Below are positions 53,798 to 63,945 of a stretch of 64,000 nt of DNA, in pieces. Each line of letters opens with the position of its first letter. Positions within the stretch are counted from its first letter, which is position 1. The notes beneath the pieces are model-generated. The model worked only from the letters and a program-made list of their open reading frames with translations, searched no databases and had not been told where the DNA came from. Source of the stretch: Spirirestis rafaelensis WJT71-NPBG6 (lineage in GTDB: Bacteria > Cyanobacteriota > Cyanobacteriia > Cyanobacteriales > Nostocaceae); assembly GCA_019359015.1 (NCBI GenBank), contig JAHHID010000002.1, positions 119,212-183,211 of the forward strand, read 5' to 3'. The translations under genes and the position numbers were made by a program.

Positions 53798-55095
53798 ATG
53801 GACAGCCCGAAAATCCTAGTTATTGAGGAGGGAAAAGCCCAAGCTATAGATATTAGAAACAGATTACAAAGTTAGGGTACGCTGTTCCGGATATCACTGA
53901 TTCTGGTGAGGAAGCAATAAAAAGGGTAGCAGAAACTCATCCACATTTAGTGTTAATTGATATCTGCTTGTCAGGAAAAATTAATGGAGTGCAAGTGGCA
54001 GACATCATTCAAAATAATTTCGACGTACCTATGTTATATTTTACGGATTATTCGCAAGACACTACATTACATAAACAGCAATTAGCTGAACCTTTTAGTT
54101 ATATTCCCAAACCAATTGCAGAAAGAGACTTAGATATTGCGGTAGAAATGGCTCTTTATAAGGACGAGATTGAAAAGAAATTAGAGGAAAAACATCACCA
54201 ATTGACAATTATTATTAATAGTATGGGCTGTGCTGTAGTTGTAACAGATACAAATGGTTGTGTGAAACTGATGAATCCTGTAGCAGAAAAGCTGACGGGA
54301 TGGAAGCAAAAGGAAGCAATTGGTAAAGATTTAACCGAAGTTTTCAATTTGATTGACAACGAGATCAAGGAACCAATTGAGAACTTAGCCAAACAAGCAA
54401 TAAAAGCGAATGCAGTTTTGAATTTACCGGAAAACTGTACTTTAATTGCTAAAGATGGTAGAGAAATACTGATTGGAGATAGTGTTGCACCCATCCGCGA
54501 TGATGATGGGGAAATAATTGGTGCGGTTTTAGTTTTTCAAGATATCAGCAAACGCAAGCACAGAGAAGCGCAACTACTCCGCAATGCATTTTATGATGGG
54601 CTAACAGCACTACCGAATCGCATTTTATTCACAGATAGACTCAGACAAGCAATTGAGCGAAGCAAGCGACGCAGCGATTATCATTTTGCGGTTTTGTTTT
54701 TAGATTTAGACGGTTTTAAGGCAATTAACGATCGCTTCGGGCATGGAATCGGAGATAATTTATTAATGGCGATCGCTCGACGATTGGAATTATGTTTGCG
54801 TAGTGGGGATACTGTTGCTCGATTTGGCGGTGATGAGTTTGCTATTCTTTTAGAAGAAATTAAAGACGTTAGCGGTGCTATCAATATTGCCAAGCGCATT
54901 CATGAGTCTTTAGCATTGCCACTTAACCTGAGTGGACATGAGATAATTTCCACAGGCAGCATTGGCATAGCTTTGAGTGGTAGCAAGCATAATGAACCAG
55001 AAAGTCTGCTACGAGATGCTGATATCGCCATGTACCGCGCCAAGCAGCAAGGAAAAGCTTGTTATGGTATATTTGATGAAGCTATAACTTATTAG
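53798..55095 (+). pseudogene. REC-PAS-GGDEF signalling protein, frameshifted in the receiver domain
   Basis: ATG 53798 (MDSPKILVIEEGKAQAIDIR) opens a receiver domain that stops at 53873. The next frame resumes at once (LGYAVPDITDSGEEAIKRVA) through the phospho-acceptor LIDICLSG and Lys in YIPKP. A missing T in AGT(T)TAGGG explains it. A PAS domain follows (NSMGCAVVVTDTNGCVKLMN), then a complete GGDEF domain (DGLTALPNRILF, FLDLDGFKAIND, RFGGDEFAILL) with the RxxD inhibitory site (RSGD). No EAL domain follows. Restart at GTG 53950 would give a diguanylate cyclase lacking half its receiver. Confidence 0.85.
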
Positions 55096-55136
55096 TTGTT
55101 AGTTGTTGGTTATTCACTCTTGACTACTAACTACTC

Positions 55137-55790
55137 ATTAATCCGTAACAACTCTTCCAAAGTCGCTTGTATTTTTGGCTTTTGAATGTAACCATCCGCC
55201 GCTTCAATCAAATTAGTGATATTATCTAAAGTCACATCATCAATATCATCGCTTAAGCGTTTGCCAGTTCACTCTCAATTAAATTGAAATTGCAATAGTA
55301 AGAGACAATTACTCATTGCTTGATTGCTGATGTATTCGTAAACATTTGATAAAGCATCTAGCAATACACCAACAAGCGGCTATAACCATTGGATTTTACG
55401 CCATTTTTGCACCTCTTAAAATGGAATAATCTGCGTGCGATCGCTTGTGCCGATGGAAATAGGTAATATCTTCGATTGCATAGCCTAACTTCAACGCTTC
55501 AGCAATGCCAGAGGTAGAGGGATTATTAGCAGCAACACCACCATCAATGGCACAATATATAGTGCCGGAAAATAAGTTGGTGCTGATGCTGAACACAGAC
55601 ACGCTTACCACAAAAGTATATTGCCATAATCTTTGGCTTTACACCAGATTTTAAATATACAGCATTCAGGAGTCAGTACTCAGAAGGAGAATGGATTTAT
55701 ATCTAGCTTTGATATATGGCTCCTATACTTCATTTAATTGCAAACTGCTGTAATTGGCTTTCGGCTAATCGTGTCATAAGAGATAATTAA
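55137..55790 (-). pseudogene. Decayed patatin phospholipase gene
   Basis: In the order expected on the minus strand are pieces matching the patatin at 27.1 kb: GLIISYDTISRKPI (about 55755-55795), IFKIWCKAKDYGNI (about 55615-55660), YCAIDGGVAANNPSTSGIAE with LKLGYAIEDIT (about 55465-55560) and RLSDDIDDVTLDNITNLIEA to LEELLRIN (about 55137-55262). The nucleophile half is gone and the pieces are in different frames. Confidence 0.85.
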
Positions 55791-55822
55791 ACCAGCGCTA
55801 TGAACTCTTCTGTTGTAAGTTC

Positions 55823-56009
55823 CGCATTGCGTAGGATTAAAGTGTACCCCTCTACCAATTGTTTTTCCAGCATGAATAGGGATAGTTACTAAGCATCCAT
55901 CCTCATGTTTTATTTGCACATGACTACTTTTTTGACGCACCACCCGAAAATGTATGTTTTCCAGAGTGTTAATAACTGTTTTGCCTGTTAAAACTGGTAA
56001 CTTGGGCAT
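55823..56009 (-). pseudogene. hicA: Truncated hicA toxin gene
   Basis: The first 55 or so codons (PKLPVLTGKTVINTLENIHF, HVQIKHEDGCLVTIPIHAGK, then TIGRG) are a good HicA N-terminus with the active His in TIPIHAG. The C-terminal helices are replaced by unrelated residues and then by patatin-derived sequence. HicA toxins cut mRNA; this one is incomplete. Confidence 0.8.
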
Positions 56010-56155
56010 TAAATAAGTACATGGTTGAATACCAATAAATTATGGTATTTGTTCACTTCTTGATTCTTGTAAAAAAATTCAAATACTTCTTTCATATTGA
56101 CCATTAACTCATCAATTGTTTCTCCTTGGCTATAACAAGCTTTTAGTTGAGAAGT
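56009..56155 (-). pseudogene. hicB: Remnant of a hicB antitoxin gene
   Basis: The minus strand reads CYSQGETIDELMVNMKEVFE and on to a stop at 56009-56011 that overlaps the hicA ATG by one base. The SQGET-ID/E-ELM-NMKE pattern is typical of HicB. The N-terminal strands are missing or out of frame. Confidence 0.7.
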
Positions 56156-56229
56156 ACTCCGACATAATAATTCTCTTCATTTCGTTCAATGATGACGTAA
56201 AATTATCGCTAGCTTTAATTGAGCATAAT

Positions 56230-56958
56230 TTACTTTTCCAAATTTTTAGACCAAGCAGGATGAGAAAATAAAGAAGCAATTACACGCACTCCACGCAATT
56301 GATTAGAAAGGGGTAAATGACCTCTGGGTGCGCTTAAATCCCAGGTAAACTCGTTAGGATAGCGAGTCCAAGTGTTGCCATTTTTCCAGCCAATTTTTGA
56401 CCAGAAATTCTCCCAATTTTTACTTAATCCCAACCAAACTTCTCGCTGTACTGAAAAGCCAAATTTGCCTTCAGAATGGACTAACCACAGATGATTAATC
56501 GTGTGTAAGTCAGTTATGGGGAAATTTTCTACCTCGGTAAAATACAACCATTTTCTTTGGACAGCCGTTGTTCCTGCGAGTTCGCACATTTTTTGCAAAG
56601 TCAGGCGATCCGCTGCTTGAAAGTCTTGGACGGCAAGTAGCTGTTGCAAAGGATTGTAATCAATCCCGCACTCCGATTTTAGAGGTACAATTCCCTCAGG
56701 GAAATAGGAGAGCAGAAATTCTTTAGCTTTGGGTGCATTAAACTTGTAGAGGACTTGGTAGGCGTTGCCATCAATCCAAGTCGCCTTAGTTTCACGGCGT
56801 TTTAGTAAAAACTGCATTAACGCGTCTAATCCTTCATCACCGAGGTCTGATAGCTGTAGAATCAGTTGTTGTTGGACACCTATAGACCCAGCGATTAACT
56901 GTTGAAGGAGAAAGTCGATGTCACTAGCAGTGCCTGGTACAATCATTGGGTCTGTCAT
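56230..56958 (-). CDS. gun4: GUN4 protein, activator of Mg-chelatase
   Basis: A 242-residue protein, length typical for cyanobacterial GUN4. The N-terminal helical bundle (SDIDFLLQQLIAGSIGVQQQ, LGDEGLDALMQFLLKRRETK) is followed by the porphyrin-binding GUN4 core (AADRLTLQKMCELAG, FPITDLHTINHLWLVHSEGK, FGFSVQREVWLGL). GUN4 binds protoporphyrin and Mg-protoporphyrin and stimulates the ChlH subunit at the branch point of chlorophyll synthesis. Confidence 0.95.
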   Translation of the reverse strand: MTDPMIVPGTASDIDFLLQQLIAGSIGVQQQLILQLSDLGDEGLDALMQFLLKRRETKATWIDGNAYQVLYKFNAPKAKEFLLSYFPEGIVPLKSECGIDYNPLQQLLAVQDFQAADRLTLQKMCELAGTTAVQRKWLYFTEVENFPITDLHTINHLWLVHSEGKFGFSVQREVWLGLSKNWENFWSKIGWKNGNTWTRYPNEFTWDLSAPRGHLPLSNQLRGVRVIASLFSHPAWSKNLEK

Positions 56959-57244
56959 GCCATTAAGGAGTGTTAGCGTTTAAGAGTGAACAAGCGATCG
57001 CCTACCCGTGCATTCTGTAAGGTGAAGCATTGATAGCGAAATGTAGTTTACTATTTTTGAGCGTACAAAAAGCAATGCTTTGCTCGAATCCCTGACCTTT
57101 ATTCCCAATACTTCACAGGGGGAATAAAGGGAAATTTTGCGCCTCATGAATGGGTGAAAACAAGACACAGTAAAATCTGCCGTCATTCTCAAGAACCATT
57201 TTCTCACTTTGAGCGGCAGCGTATCTATTAGGAGTGTGTAATAT
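56959..57244. promoter_or_regulatory. Divergent gun4-icd promoter region
   Basis: This spacer holds both promoters. TTAGGAG about 10 bases before the icd ATG is a good ribosome binding site. I looked for an NtcA site (GTA-N8-TAC), since icd is often NtcA-regulated, and did not find one. Confidence 0.45.
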
Positions 57245-58666
57245 ATGTACGACAAGATTACCCCCCCCACAACCGGAGAAAAAATCTCCTTTTCTAACAC
57301 TGAACCGATTGTGCCTGATAATCCAATTATCCCTTTTATTCGCGGCGATGGCACAGGAATAGATATTTGGCCCGCAGCCCAAAAGGTACTTGATGCTGCG
57401 GTAGAGGTAGCATACAAAGGCACGCGTCAAATCAGCTGGTTTAAGGTTTACGCTGGTGATGAAGCATGCGAATTATACGGGACATATCAGTATTTACCCG
57501 AAGATACTCTAACGGCGATTAGAGAATATGGTGTGGCGATCAAAGGACCACTGACAACTCCCATCGGCGGCGGTATTCGTTCTTTAAATGTGGCATTGCG
57601 GCAAATTTTTGACCTTTACTCCTGCGTGCGTCCTTGCCGTTATTATGCAGGTACGCCCTCACCGCACAAAAACCCCGAAAAACTTGATGTGATTGTTTAT
57701 CGGGAAAATACGGAGGATATATATTTAGGGATTGAGTGGCGACAAGGAAGCGAAATAGGCGATCGCCTAATTAAAATTCTCAACGAAGAACTGATCCCCG
57801 CCACCCCAGAACACGGTAAAAAGCAAATTCCCCTCGATTCAGGTATTGGCATCAAACCCATCAGCAAAAAGGGTTCCCAGCGCCTTGTACGCCGTGCAAT
57901 GAAACACGCGTTGCTATTGCCCAAAAACAAGCAAATGGTGACTTTGGTGCATAAAGGCAACATTATGAAGTACACCGAAGGCGCTTTTCGCGATTGGGGT
58001 TATGAATTAGCAACCAGCGAGTTTCGCAACGAGTGCGTCACCGAACGCGAATCTTGGATTTTGAGTAATAAAGAGAAAAATTCCGAAATCTCTTTAGAAG
58101 AAAACGCCCGGATGATCGATCCTGGGTACGATGGTTTAACTGAAGAGAAGAAAGCGCAAATTGTCAAAGAAGTTGAAACAGTTCTGAGTGAAATTTGGGA
58201 AACTCACGGTAAGGGCAAGTGGAAAGATAAGGTGATGGTGAACGATCGCATTGCCGATAGTATTTTTCAACAAATCCAAACTCGACCAGATGAGTATTCG
58301 ATTTTGGCGACAATGAACTTGAATGGCGATTATCTGTCTGATGCAGCAGCAGCGATCGTTGGTGGATTGGGGATGGGACCTGGGGCAAATATTGGCGATG
58401 CTTGTGCGATATTTGAAGCTACCCACGGTACTGCACCCAAACACGCCGGCTTGGATCGAATTAATCCCGGTTCGGTGATTTTGTCGGGGGTAATGATGTT
58501 GGAATATATGGGTTGGCAAGAAGCAGCGGATTTGATTAAGAAAGGATTGGGAAATGCGATCGCGCAAAGTCAAGTTACCTATGATTTAGCGCGTTTGCTA
58601 GAACCGCCGGTTGAACCGTTGAAGTGTTCAGAGTTCGCCGAGGCAATTATTAAGCAGTTTAAGTAA
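57245..58666 (+). CDS. icd: NADP-dependent isocitrate dehydrogenase
   Basis: A 473-residue enzyme, start [20 protein letters not shown]. Motifs: [36 protein letters not shown] (phosphorylation-type Ser), [15 protein letters not shown], and [20 protein letters not shown] with [20 protein letters not shown]. It makes 2-oxoglutarate, the carbon skeleton for ammonium assimilation and the nitrogen-status signal in cyanobacteria. Confidence 0.97.
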   Translation: MYDKITPPTTGEKISFSNTEPIVPDNPIIPFIRGDGTGIDIWPAAQKVLDAAVEVAYKGTRQISWFKVYAGDEACELYGTYQYLPEDTLTAIREYGVAIKGPLTTPIGGGIRSLNVALRQIFDLYSCVRPCRYYAGTPSPHKNPEKLDVIVYRENTEDIYLGIEWRQGSEIGDRLIKILNEELIPATPEHGKKQIPLDSGIGIKPISKKGSQRLVRRAMKHALLLPKNKQMVTLVHKGNIMKYTEGAFRDWGYELATSEFRNECVTERESWILSNKEKNSEISLEENARMIDPGYDGLTEEKKAQIVKEVETVLSEIWETHGKGKWKDKVMVNDRIADSIFQQIQTRPDEYSILATMNLNGDYLSDAAAAIVGGLGMGPGANIGDACAIFEATHGTAPKHAGLDRINPGSVILSGVMMLEYMGWQEAADLIKKGLGNAIAQSQVTYDLARLLEPPVEPLKCSEFAEAIIKQFK

Positions 58667-58715
58667 TTATTAGCCTTGGTAGGGTGCGTTAGGCAAAAGG
58701 CTGTAACGCACCTTT

Positions 58716-58991
58716 TCAATCAGTATTATTAGCCTCTGGCTGTTCATCAGTTGCTTCATTTGCTACTTGTTCAGGAGTTTTTTCTTGTGATAAACTTTCC
58801 AACAAGCCAGCAGTTTTTAGCAAGTGCCGCAGCAAGCCTATTTTCAAGTCTTTATTGCCGTGAATGGGTATAGAAATTCGCGATGCAATTCCAGGTTTGC
58901 CATAGATATGATGACTACCTTGAACTCGCAATAATATCCAGCCGTTAGCTTCTAACAGCTTCGCTAACTGTTTGCCAGACATCGAGTTCAT
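58716..58991 (-). CDS. hicA: HicA toxin
   Basis: A 91-residue protein with the HicA fold: [30 protein letters not shown] and the active His in [20 protein letters not shown]. HicA is a small double-stranded-RNA-binding-domain mRNA interferase. The acidic tail ([20 protein letters not shown]) is longer than usual. The ATG overlaps the hicB stop by 4 bases. Confidence 0.92.
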   Translation of the reverse strand: MNSMSGKQLAKLLEANGWILLRVQGSHHIYGKPGIASRISIPIHGNKDLKIGLLRHLLKTAGLLESLSQEKTPEQVANEATDEQPEANNTD

Positions 58992-59191
58992 ACGGCAATT
59001 TCTATAATTCTAGATTGATCGGTCGTTTCCAGATTTTCAATATCAACCGATAGACAACCTTCTACAGCTTCATAAATATTCTGTAGCAATTCTTCAAAAG
59101 TGTCTCCTTGAGTGGCACAACCTGGAATAGCAGGCACTTCAGCCCAATATCCGCCTTCTTCAGCCTCATGAATGATAACTTTAAGTTTCAT
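58988..59191 (-). CDS. hicB: HicB antitoxin
   Basis: A 67-residue protein from ATG 59191 ([20 protein letters not shown]), with GGAGG about 11 bases upstream; two further in-frame starts exist within 20 bases. The core [20 protein letters not shown] is typical HicB. The short form lacks a DNA-binding domain after the fold. It precedes hicA, the reverse of the classic hicAB order but common in cyanobacteria. Confidence 0.92.
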   Translation of the reverse strand: MKLKVIIHEAEEGGYWAEVPAIPGCATQGDTFEELLQNIYEAVEGCLSVDIENLETTDQSRIIEIAV

Positions 59192-59214
59192 TTTCGGCAT
59201 TACCTCCACTGATA

Positions 59215-60551
59215 CTAGCTATTATTGACAGAAAACGCATAATTACCGTCTGGGAATCTTATTACGGGAACCCAGAAAGGTACACCGTGCCATCCTCCCC
59301 CAGTTGGATCAATATCACCCCTAAGTCGAGTCATCAATAATGCAGGATGATGGGGAGACACTCCATAAGGTAGATTACCAAGATTACCTGGTAACACACT
59401 GCCAAGCTGAGTGTAACCCCTAGTTGCCGCCTTTTTAAGGTTTGCATTTCGGTTGACAATAACTAACGTCCCAGTATTTTGATAATTGGCTAAATCTCTT
59501 AGTGCTGACATCGCTTGTCTAACTAACTCATCTTTCCAAGCTCCGCTCGACTGCGGTGTTGCAAATTGCAAATTTAGAATATCTAATATATCGTCAATTG
59601 TAACTGTATATGGATGTTTATCTTGAGGATACTTAGTTGAAGAAAGAGAGTTATCCAGTATTTGAGTTTGATTATTTAAATCACTTGGCTCTGAAATTGG
59701 CAGCGAAGGAAAATACTGCCTACCTCCTTGATATTGCACCAATTCAACTGTATTTTCATTTAAAACATTGCGTCTAGTTGGTCTCATTCCTCTTTGTCGC
59801 AAAGGTATTAAATTAATAGCTTGATGGGTAACTTTACATTGATCGCGTACTAAATTATCACTGGTATGAATATGAAAGAATCGTTCTGCTAAATGTTGTG
59901 GTAAGTAAATGCGAATAGCAGGGAGTTCATTTTGACAATCACCCCTTTAGGTGACATTTCACGCATCTGTCTTAAAAACTGATTGAAATCTAGCTGTTCC
60001 TCAGTCGGTTCATCATAGTCCTGAGTTACTTTAGTTTCACCATTTTCCACCACAGGTAAGTCAGCGATCGCATCACCCACAGTTACGTAATTATATTTAC
60101 CTAGGGGTCCGTGAGTAGGAACAGGAAAAGCTCCCCATTCACCAAAATCATCAATTTTATATCCTAAACTTTTATGTAATCCCAACAAAAAAAATCTATT
60201 TCTATGTTGTGGGACACCATACCAAGCAGCATCTAGCACTGCGGGAAAAAGAATATATCCAGCATCAGTAAATTTTTTTGCAATATGTTCAACTACCGTT
60301 AATTTATTTTTACTTTTACTTGATCGAGGTGTCCAAAGAATACCTTGCACATTCTCTAAAAGAATAACTTTTGGTGCTAGTTCCACAGCACAGTGTACAA
60401 AAATATCAACAAGTTTGTTATAAGGATTATCTGGATTCCAAGAAGCTCTATTCGACTGAGAAAATCCTTGGCATGGAGGTCCTCCAATTAATACATCGAC
60501 TCCACCAGCTTTTGTGACTGATTCTTGAACAATAGTACGACACTTATCCAA
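59215..60551 (-). pseudogene. Cytosine-C5 DNA methyltransferase, truncated and frameshifted
   Basis: The upstream part (60551-59889) has motif IV GGPPCQGFSQSNRA, motif VI LLENVQGILW and motif VIII PQHRNRFFLLG, but lacks the N-terminal SAM-binding motif I. Near 59936 a run of A residues appears one base short: the frame after VIVK continues in the next frame as NELPAIRIYLPQHLAERFFH and runs on to 59215 with 195 more residues (HQAINLIPLRQRGMRPTRRN ... WHGVPFWVPVIRFPDGNYAF). I cannot place this C-terminal part, and see no motif X. Probably a dead restriction-modification remnant. Confidence 0.75.
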
Positions 60552-60573
60552 GACAAAAAGCGATCGCCCCTTC

Positions 60574-60756
60574 TCAACTTTCCATATTTAGTCCCCGACG
60601 GCGGACTTTGTACGCACAACGCCGCACCTGTTCCAGGTAAGATGTATTATCTACCATTGGCTTGCCATCACTTTCTGGGTAGATGACTGCTGATTGGTAG
60701 CGCAACCTTAGATAGAATTCGTATAAAACTTTATCCCGATGCAGAGGGGGATACAT
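60574..60756 (-). pseudogene. Possible Uma2 N-terminal fragment
   Basis: A 60-residue frame with IYPESDGKPMVDNTSYLEQV, which resembles the start of one class of Uma2 proteins (YP-SDG-PMADNT). The remainder (YKVRRRGLNMES) does not fit, so at most a fragment remains. Confidence 0.35.
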
Positions 60757-60805
60757 AGCTCATATTAAAGATTTACTCTTGTTGTCTCACCCAAGGTAAA
60801 ACCTA

Positions 60806-61008
60806 GATGAGACTATCGCAAATATAAATGAAGTGCGGGAATTGTGGATCGAGCAACGATTAGAAGCTCGCGACGATATTCCTTTACATAGCACTGATAA
60901 TAGGGGAGCGTGGTGAGAATGCCAAAATCTATGCACCGTCTAGGGTGTGAGACTGGCGATCGCGAAGGTATGAGTCTTAATCAGTACATTGTGTCTTTGT
61001 TGGCATGA
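60806..61008 (+). pseudogene. HicB-like antitoxin remnant with HTH/RHH tail
   Basis: Two pieces in adjoining frames fit the second half of long HicB proteins: DETIANINEVRELWIEQRLE with ARDDIPLHS, and then VRMPKSMHRLGCETGDREGM ending SLNQYIVSLLA. The join around 60915 is frameshifted and some residues are missing. No toxin gene is next to it. Confidence 0.65.
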
Positions 61009-61061
61009 ATAAATCAACCACAAAGCGTGCGATCTGCCGCTATGAGAAGTGCGCTTCTCTT

Positions 61062-62357
61062 CTAAAGAGCGGAGACGCTTTGCGAACGCGATCGCCTCTG
61101 ATTGTTTTTAAGCAAGCAAACCACAATAGTCAGTAGCAGAACAGCATTTACTGCTGATGGCTCTGGCACTTTCTCCACTTCCTCTCCTCCCAGTATGGGG
61201 GTGGGGGGGCAAGAAGTATTCATCTGATTGTTATTACCAACACCATTGCCACCAGACATAGTAGGACATACCGTAGGGCTAGGGCTAGGAGGAGGGGTAA
61301 CACCAGGTACTTCTCCAGCGTTGGAAACAAGATTCCCTGTTGATCCGGAACTATCTCCACTATCTCCATTCAACAATAGAAATAAAAGCAGTCCTGCCAG
61401 AGGAATTCCTAACACCCAAGTAGGGAACGGATTACCGGAGCCATCTGGAGTCAAGACAAATCCTTCTGCATCGCCAGGAATATCAAGACTTATCGCTTCT
61501 GGCTCCAAGGTTACTACAGGACCACCCAAAAAGGAATTTCCTTCTAAACCTTGCCCATATAGCGAATCAAACTCAGGCGGAATTCCCGCAATCGGACGCC
61601 CAAGTTCTCCTCCTTGGGGTGAGAAGGGAACGGAAAGTATGTTCAGAATGCTGTCTTGAAGTAAGTTCTCATTTCCTGCATTCAACGCTTGCAACCCTCT
61701 AGAGAAGTTAGCCAAATAAAACTCTGTCACCTCTTTTGGCAAACCCAGAGATTGAATCTGCTGCTCAAGGTTAGGAATTTTGGAAACCTCTTCTAAAAGC
61801 AGACGCCCGTAGGAGTATTTGAAGTCCAGCAATCCACTCCGGAGGCTGAGTGAGTTATTGTCTCCTGATAATGGTGCCCAGTAGAAGTTCTTAGTTACCG
61901 CTCCCAGATTTTCTACTGGAGTCCGACCAACCTCTTGCCCAAGAAGATACTGATAGCCATCCATAATGTTTCTGGCATCGTTTTTCCAAAACGAAGAGTA
62001 TGGAACTTCAGGTAGACGAGGATTGTTACCGTAGAACGTAGAGAAATTGCGGAAGTTTTGCTCTCCACCTGCTGCACGTATCAAGAGGTTGGAGTAGCTA
62101 GTTTTGTTATTCGACTCAACTAATTGTTGGAGTACCTCTGCTGTCTTGTTGCAACCAAGTCCAAATCCTGTAAGACACCCAGGAATGGCTTGCATCTGAC
62201 TAAGACTTTCTCCCGACAGCTGGTACTGTAGATAATTTTGCTCTAATCCTGGTTGAACACCATAGCGTCCTATATTCAGTTGAGCGGAAGCAGGCTGGCA
62301 CACTGCCATTACTGCCAAGAATGAGAACGCAATTCTGTTTACGACTGACTTCAACAT
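61062..62357 (-). CDS. PEP-CTERM exported protein of unknown function
   Basis: A 431-residue protein with a signal peptide (RIAFSFLAVMAVCQPASAQ), a helical central domain (GCLTGFGLGCNKTAEVLQQL, LDFKYSYGRLLLEEVSKIP), a hydrophobic helix (WVLGIPLAGLLLFLLL), a Ser/Gly/Pro linker and a C-terminal sorting signal KVPEPSAVNAVLLLTIVVCL followed by basic residues. PEP-CTERM proteins are processed by exosortase at the membrane. The last ten residues (RSRSQSVSAL) and stop come from an interspersed repeat. It follows another exported gene by 28 bases. Confidence 0.8.
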   Translation of the reverse strand: MLKSVVNRIAFSFLAVMAVCQPASAQLNIGRYGVQPGLEQNYLQYQLSGESLSQMQAIPGCLTGFGLGCNKTAEVLQQLVESNNKTSYSNLLIRAAGGEQNFRNFSTFYGNNPRLPEVPYSSFWKNDARNIMDGYQYLLGQEVGRTPVENLGAVTKNFYWAPLSGDNNSLSLRSGLLDFKYSYGRLLLEEVSKIPNLEQQIQSLGLPKEVTEFYLANFSRGLQALNAGNENLLQDSILNILSVPFSPQGGELGRPIAGIPPEFDSLYGQGLEGNSFLGGPVVTLEPEAISLDIPGDAEGFVLTPDGSGNPFPTWVLGIPLAGLLLFLLLNGDSGDSSGSTGNLVSNAGEVPGVTPPPSPSPTVCPTMSGGNGVGNNNQMNTSCPPTPILGGEEVEKVPEPSAVNAVLLLTIVVCLLKNNQRRSRSQSVSAL

Positions 62358-62385
62358 AATTAACCTCCACCTAATAAAATTGGGA

Positions 62386-63024
62386 TCAAAAAGAACGGAC
62401 TTGACTAGAACCCAACTTAGAGGGCGAATTAATATTTATGGTGACTGCCGTACCCTTGAGTTCTCCCTCTTTCAAGGGGTGGTACATGACAAAACTACGG
62501 CTGGGTTGGTCAAACAGATAACCACGACGTGAGGGTTGTATCTTCCCAGAGCGTACTAGGGATATGAACGTCTCTAAATACTTCTGTATACTTTGACGGT
62601 TCTCCTGGCTTGTATTTGTATGATTCTCAATCAGCGTCATGAATAAGTCCAAGCTGCGGTTCTCTTGCCCCTCAATCAAGCTCCCCTGCTCGAGGAAAGA
62701 ACTTGCTACGAGTTTTCCATCTATCTGTTGAACCTTTAAAAGGGTGTAATAGCGTCCCTCTTTGTTTCGGTCATTCACATAACAAACCCACGAACCGTCA
62801 GGGCTTTGTGTAAAACCTTGCTGTGCCAAATAGGAAATTGGAGAATTACTTTGCTGGCTTAATGGAGGTAACAAATTCTCGACAGCATCAAAAGAGCAAA
62901 TTTTCTGTGTTATTCTGTCAGGGGAAGCAGTCGGAGCCTCCTGTGAAGAAGCAACGTCAGATACAGCAGCTACTGCATATATAATGAAAGCTGCTGCGCC
63001 AAAAAAGCGCAGAAATGTATTCAT
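62386..63024 (-). CDS. Exported hypothetical protein in operon with the PEP-CTERM gene
   Basis: A 212-residue protein with a signal peptide (LRFFGAAAFIIYAVAAVSDV). The mature region (KICSFDAVENLLPPLSQQSN, SPDGSWVCYVNDRNKEGRYY, LEQGSLIEGQENRSLDLFMT) is not a family I recognise. Two cysteines (KICSF and SWVCYV) could form a disulfide. The PEP-CTERM gene lies 28 bases downstream, so the two products probably work together in the envelope. Confidence 0.65.
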   Translation of the reverse strand: MNTFLRFFGAAAFIIYAVAAVSDVASSQEAPTASPDRITQKICSFDAVENLLPPLSQQSNSPISYLAQQGFTQSPDGSWVCYVNDRNKEGRYYTLLKVQQIDGKLVASSFLEQGSLIEGQENRSLDLFMTLIENHTNTSQENRQSIQKYLETFISLVRSGKIQPSRRGYLFDQPSRSFVMYHPLKEGELKGTAVTININSPSKLGSSQVRSF

Positions 63025-63765
63025 TGAAAATCTCCGTTAGATAATCCGAAATAAGAGGGTGTAGCAATAGAAATTGCTGGTTTTTGTCAAAGAATGCGTA
63101 TCACTAACGGGGAACACAATAACGTTACGCTCTTGCTTTTGGGCAGGTTATTTCTAGCCGGAAAATTTTGAGTTTAACATTGTAGGACTTACGCATTGAC
63201 AAAAATCTATTGTGTAAGCACAGCCCTACTCTCTTGGTAAAGGTAACATAAGCTTGTTTGCTTTCCCTCTGTATTATTACTTAGGTCTGAGCACTGATTA
63301 TTATGCAATGCCTGAGATACAAATGGGAAAAAATACCCTTGAGGATCGCCCACTGACTAAACGCCTAAACTACTGCACTAGGAGTGCACCGCGTTGTTAG
63401 TCCGTATAGCTGCATAGAAAGTAAAATGCGTTAGTCCTAGATTCCTAATTTCAGATGAAGTTAGGATGCGTAGACAAAGCAGCGGTGAGACATCGCTGCC
63501 ATGCTCTGCATTCCTAAGTCAATATTTACACAATTAGTACCGGGTAACGCCTCGGAAGGCTACTTTACAAGAAAGGTTTATCATAAGCGTCACATTTGTG
63601 AAATTTTAAATAAACTTTTGAGATATCATTAATAGTGGTGTTTGATGTTCAACTAATTCTTTTGTTACATATTAATGTGGGGTCTGACCCCACAACATCT
63701 AACTTAAGAACGATAATTGTAGGTTTATTCAGGCATAGCTGAAAAATATTAGTCTTTTTTCTCTC
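63025..63765. other. Long intergenic region with a hairpin
   Basis: No gene is supported. TGTGGGGT-CTG-ACCCCACA at 63676-63694 is a perfect 8-bp stem with a 3-base loop, a widespread dispersed palindrome. The rest shows no recognisable element. Confidence 0.5.
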
Positions 63766-63945
63766 CAGGAATATAATACACTATTGCGTTCGGTCGCACA
63801 AGCTGATGGGGTAATATTAAATGTGCGCTTTGGCGAGGGCAGAGAAATTACCCCCAGCGCGATCGCAACTATTCAACTAGTACAGTACGGCGGAAATAGA
63901 GTTACCATTAAAGTGCCAATACTTTGCCCTTATAAGTCCACTTAA
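63766..63945 (+). pseudogene. Possible coding fragment cut by the IS630-type element
   Basis: The plus strand has a protein-like open stretch without a start (QEYNTLLRSVAQADGVILNV, then EGREITPSAIATIQLVQYGG) that runs into the 3' end of the opposite transposase gene at about 63908. It may be the tail of a gene interrupted by the element. I do not recognise the family. Confidence 0.25.

Noticed and set aside
57000..57244. NtcA binding site upstream of icd
   Set aside because: I searched for GTA-N8-TAC by eye and found no convincing match.
56980..57430. Minus-strand frames of 147 and 105 codons between gun4 and icd
   Set aside because: They start within icd in antisense and run across the promoter region; no homology and poor composition.
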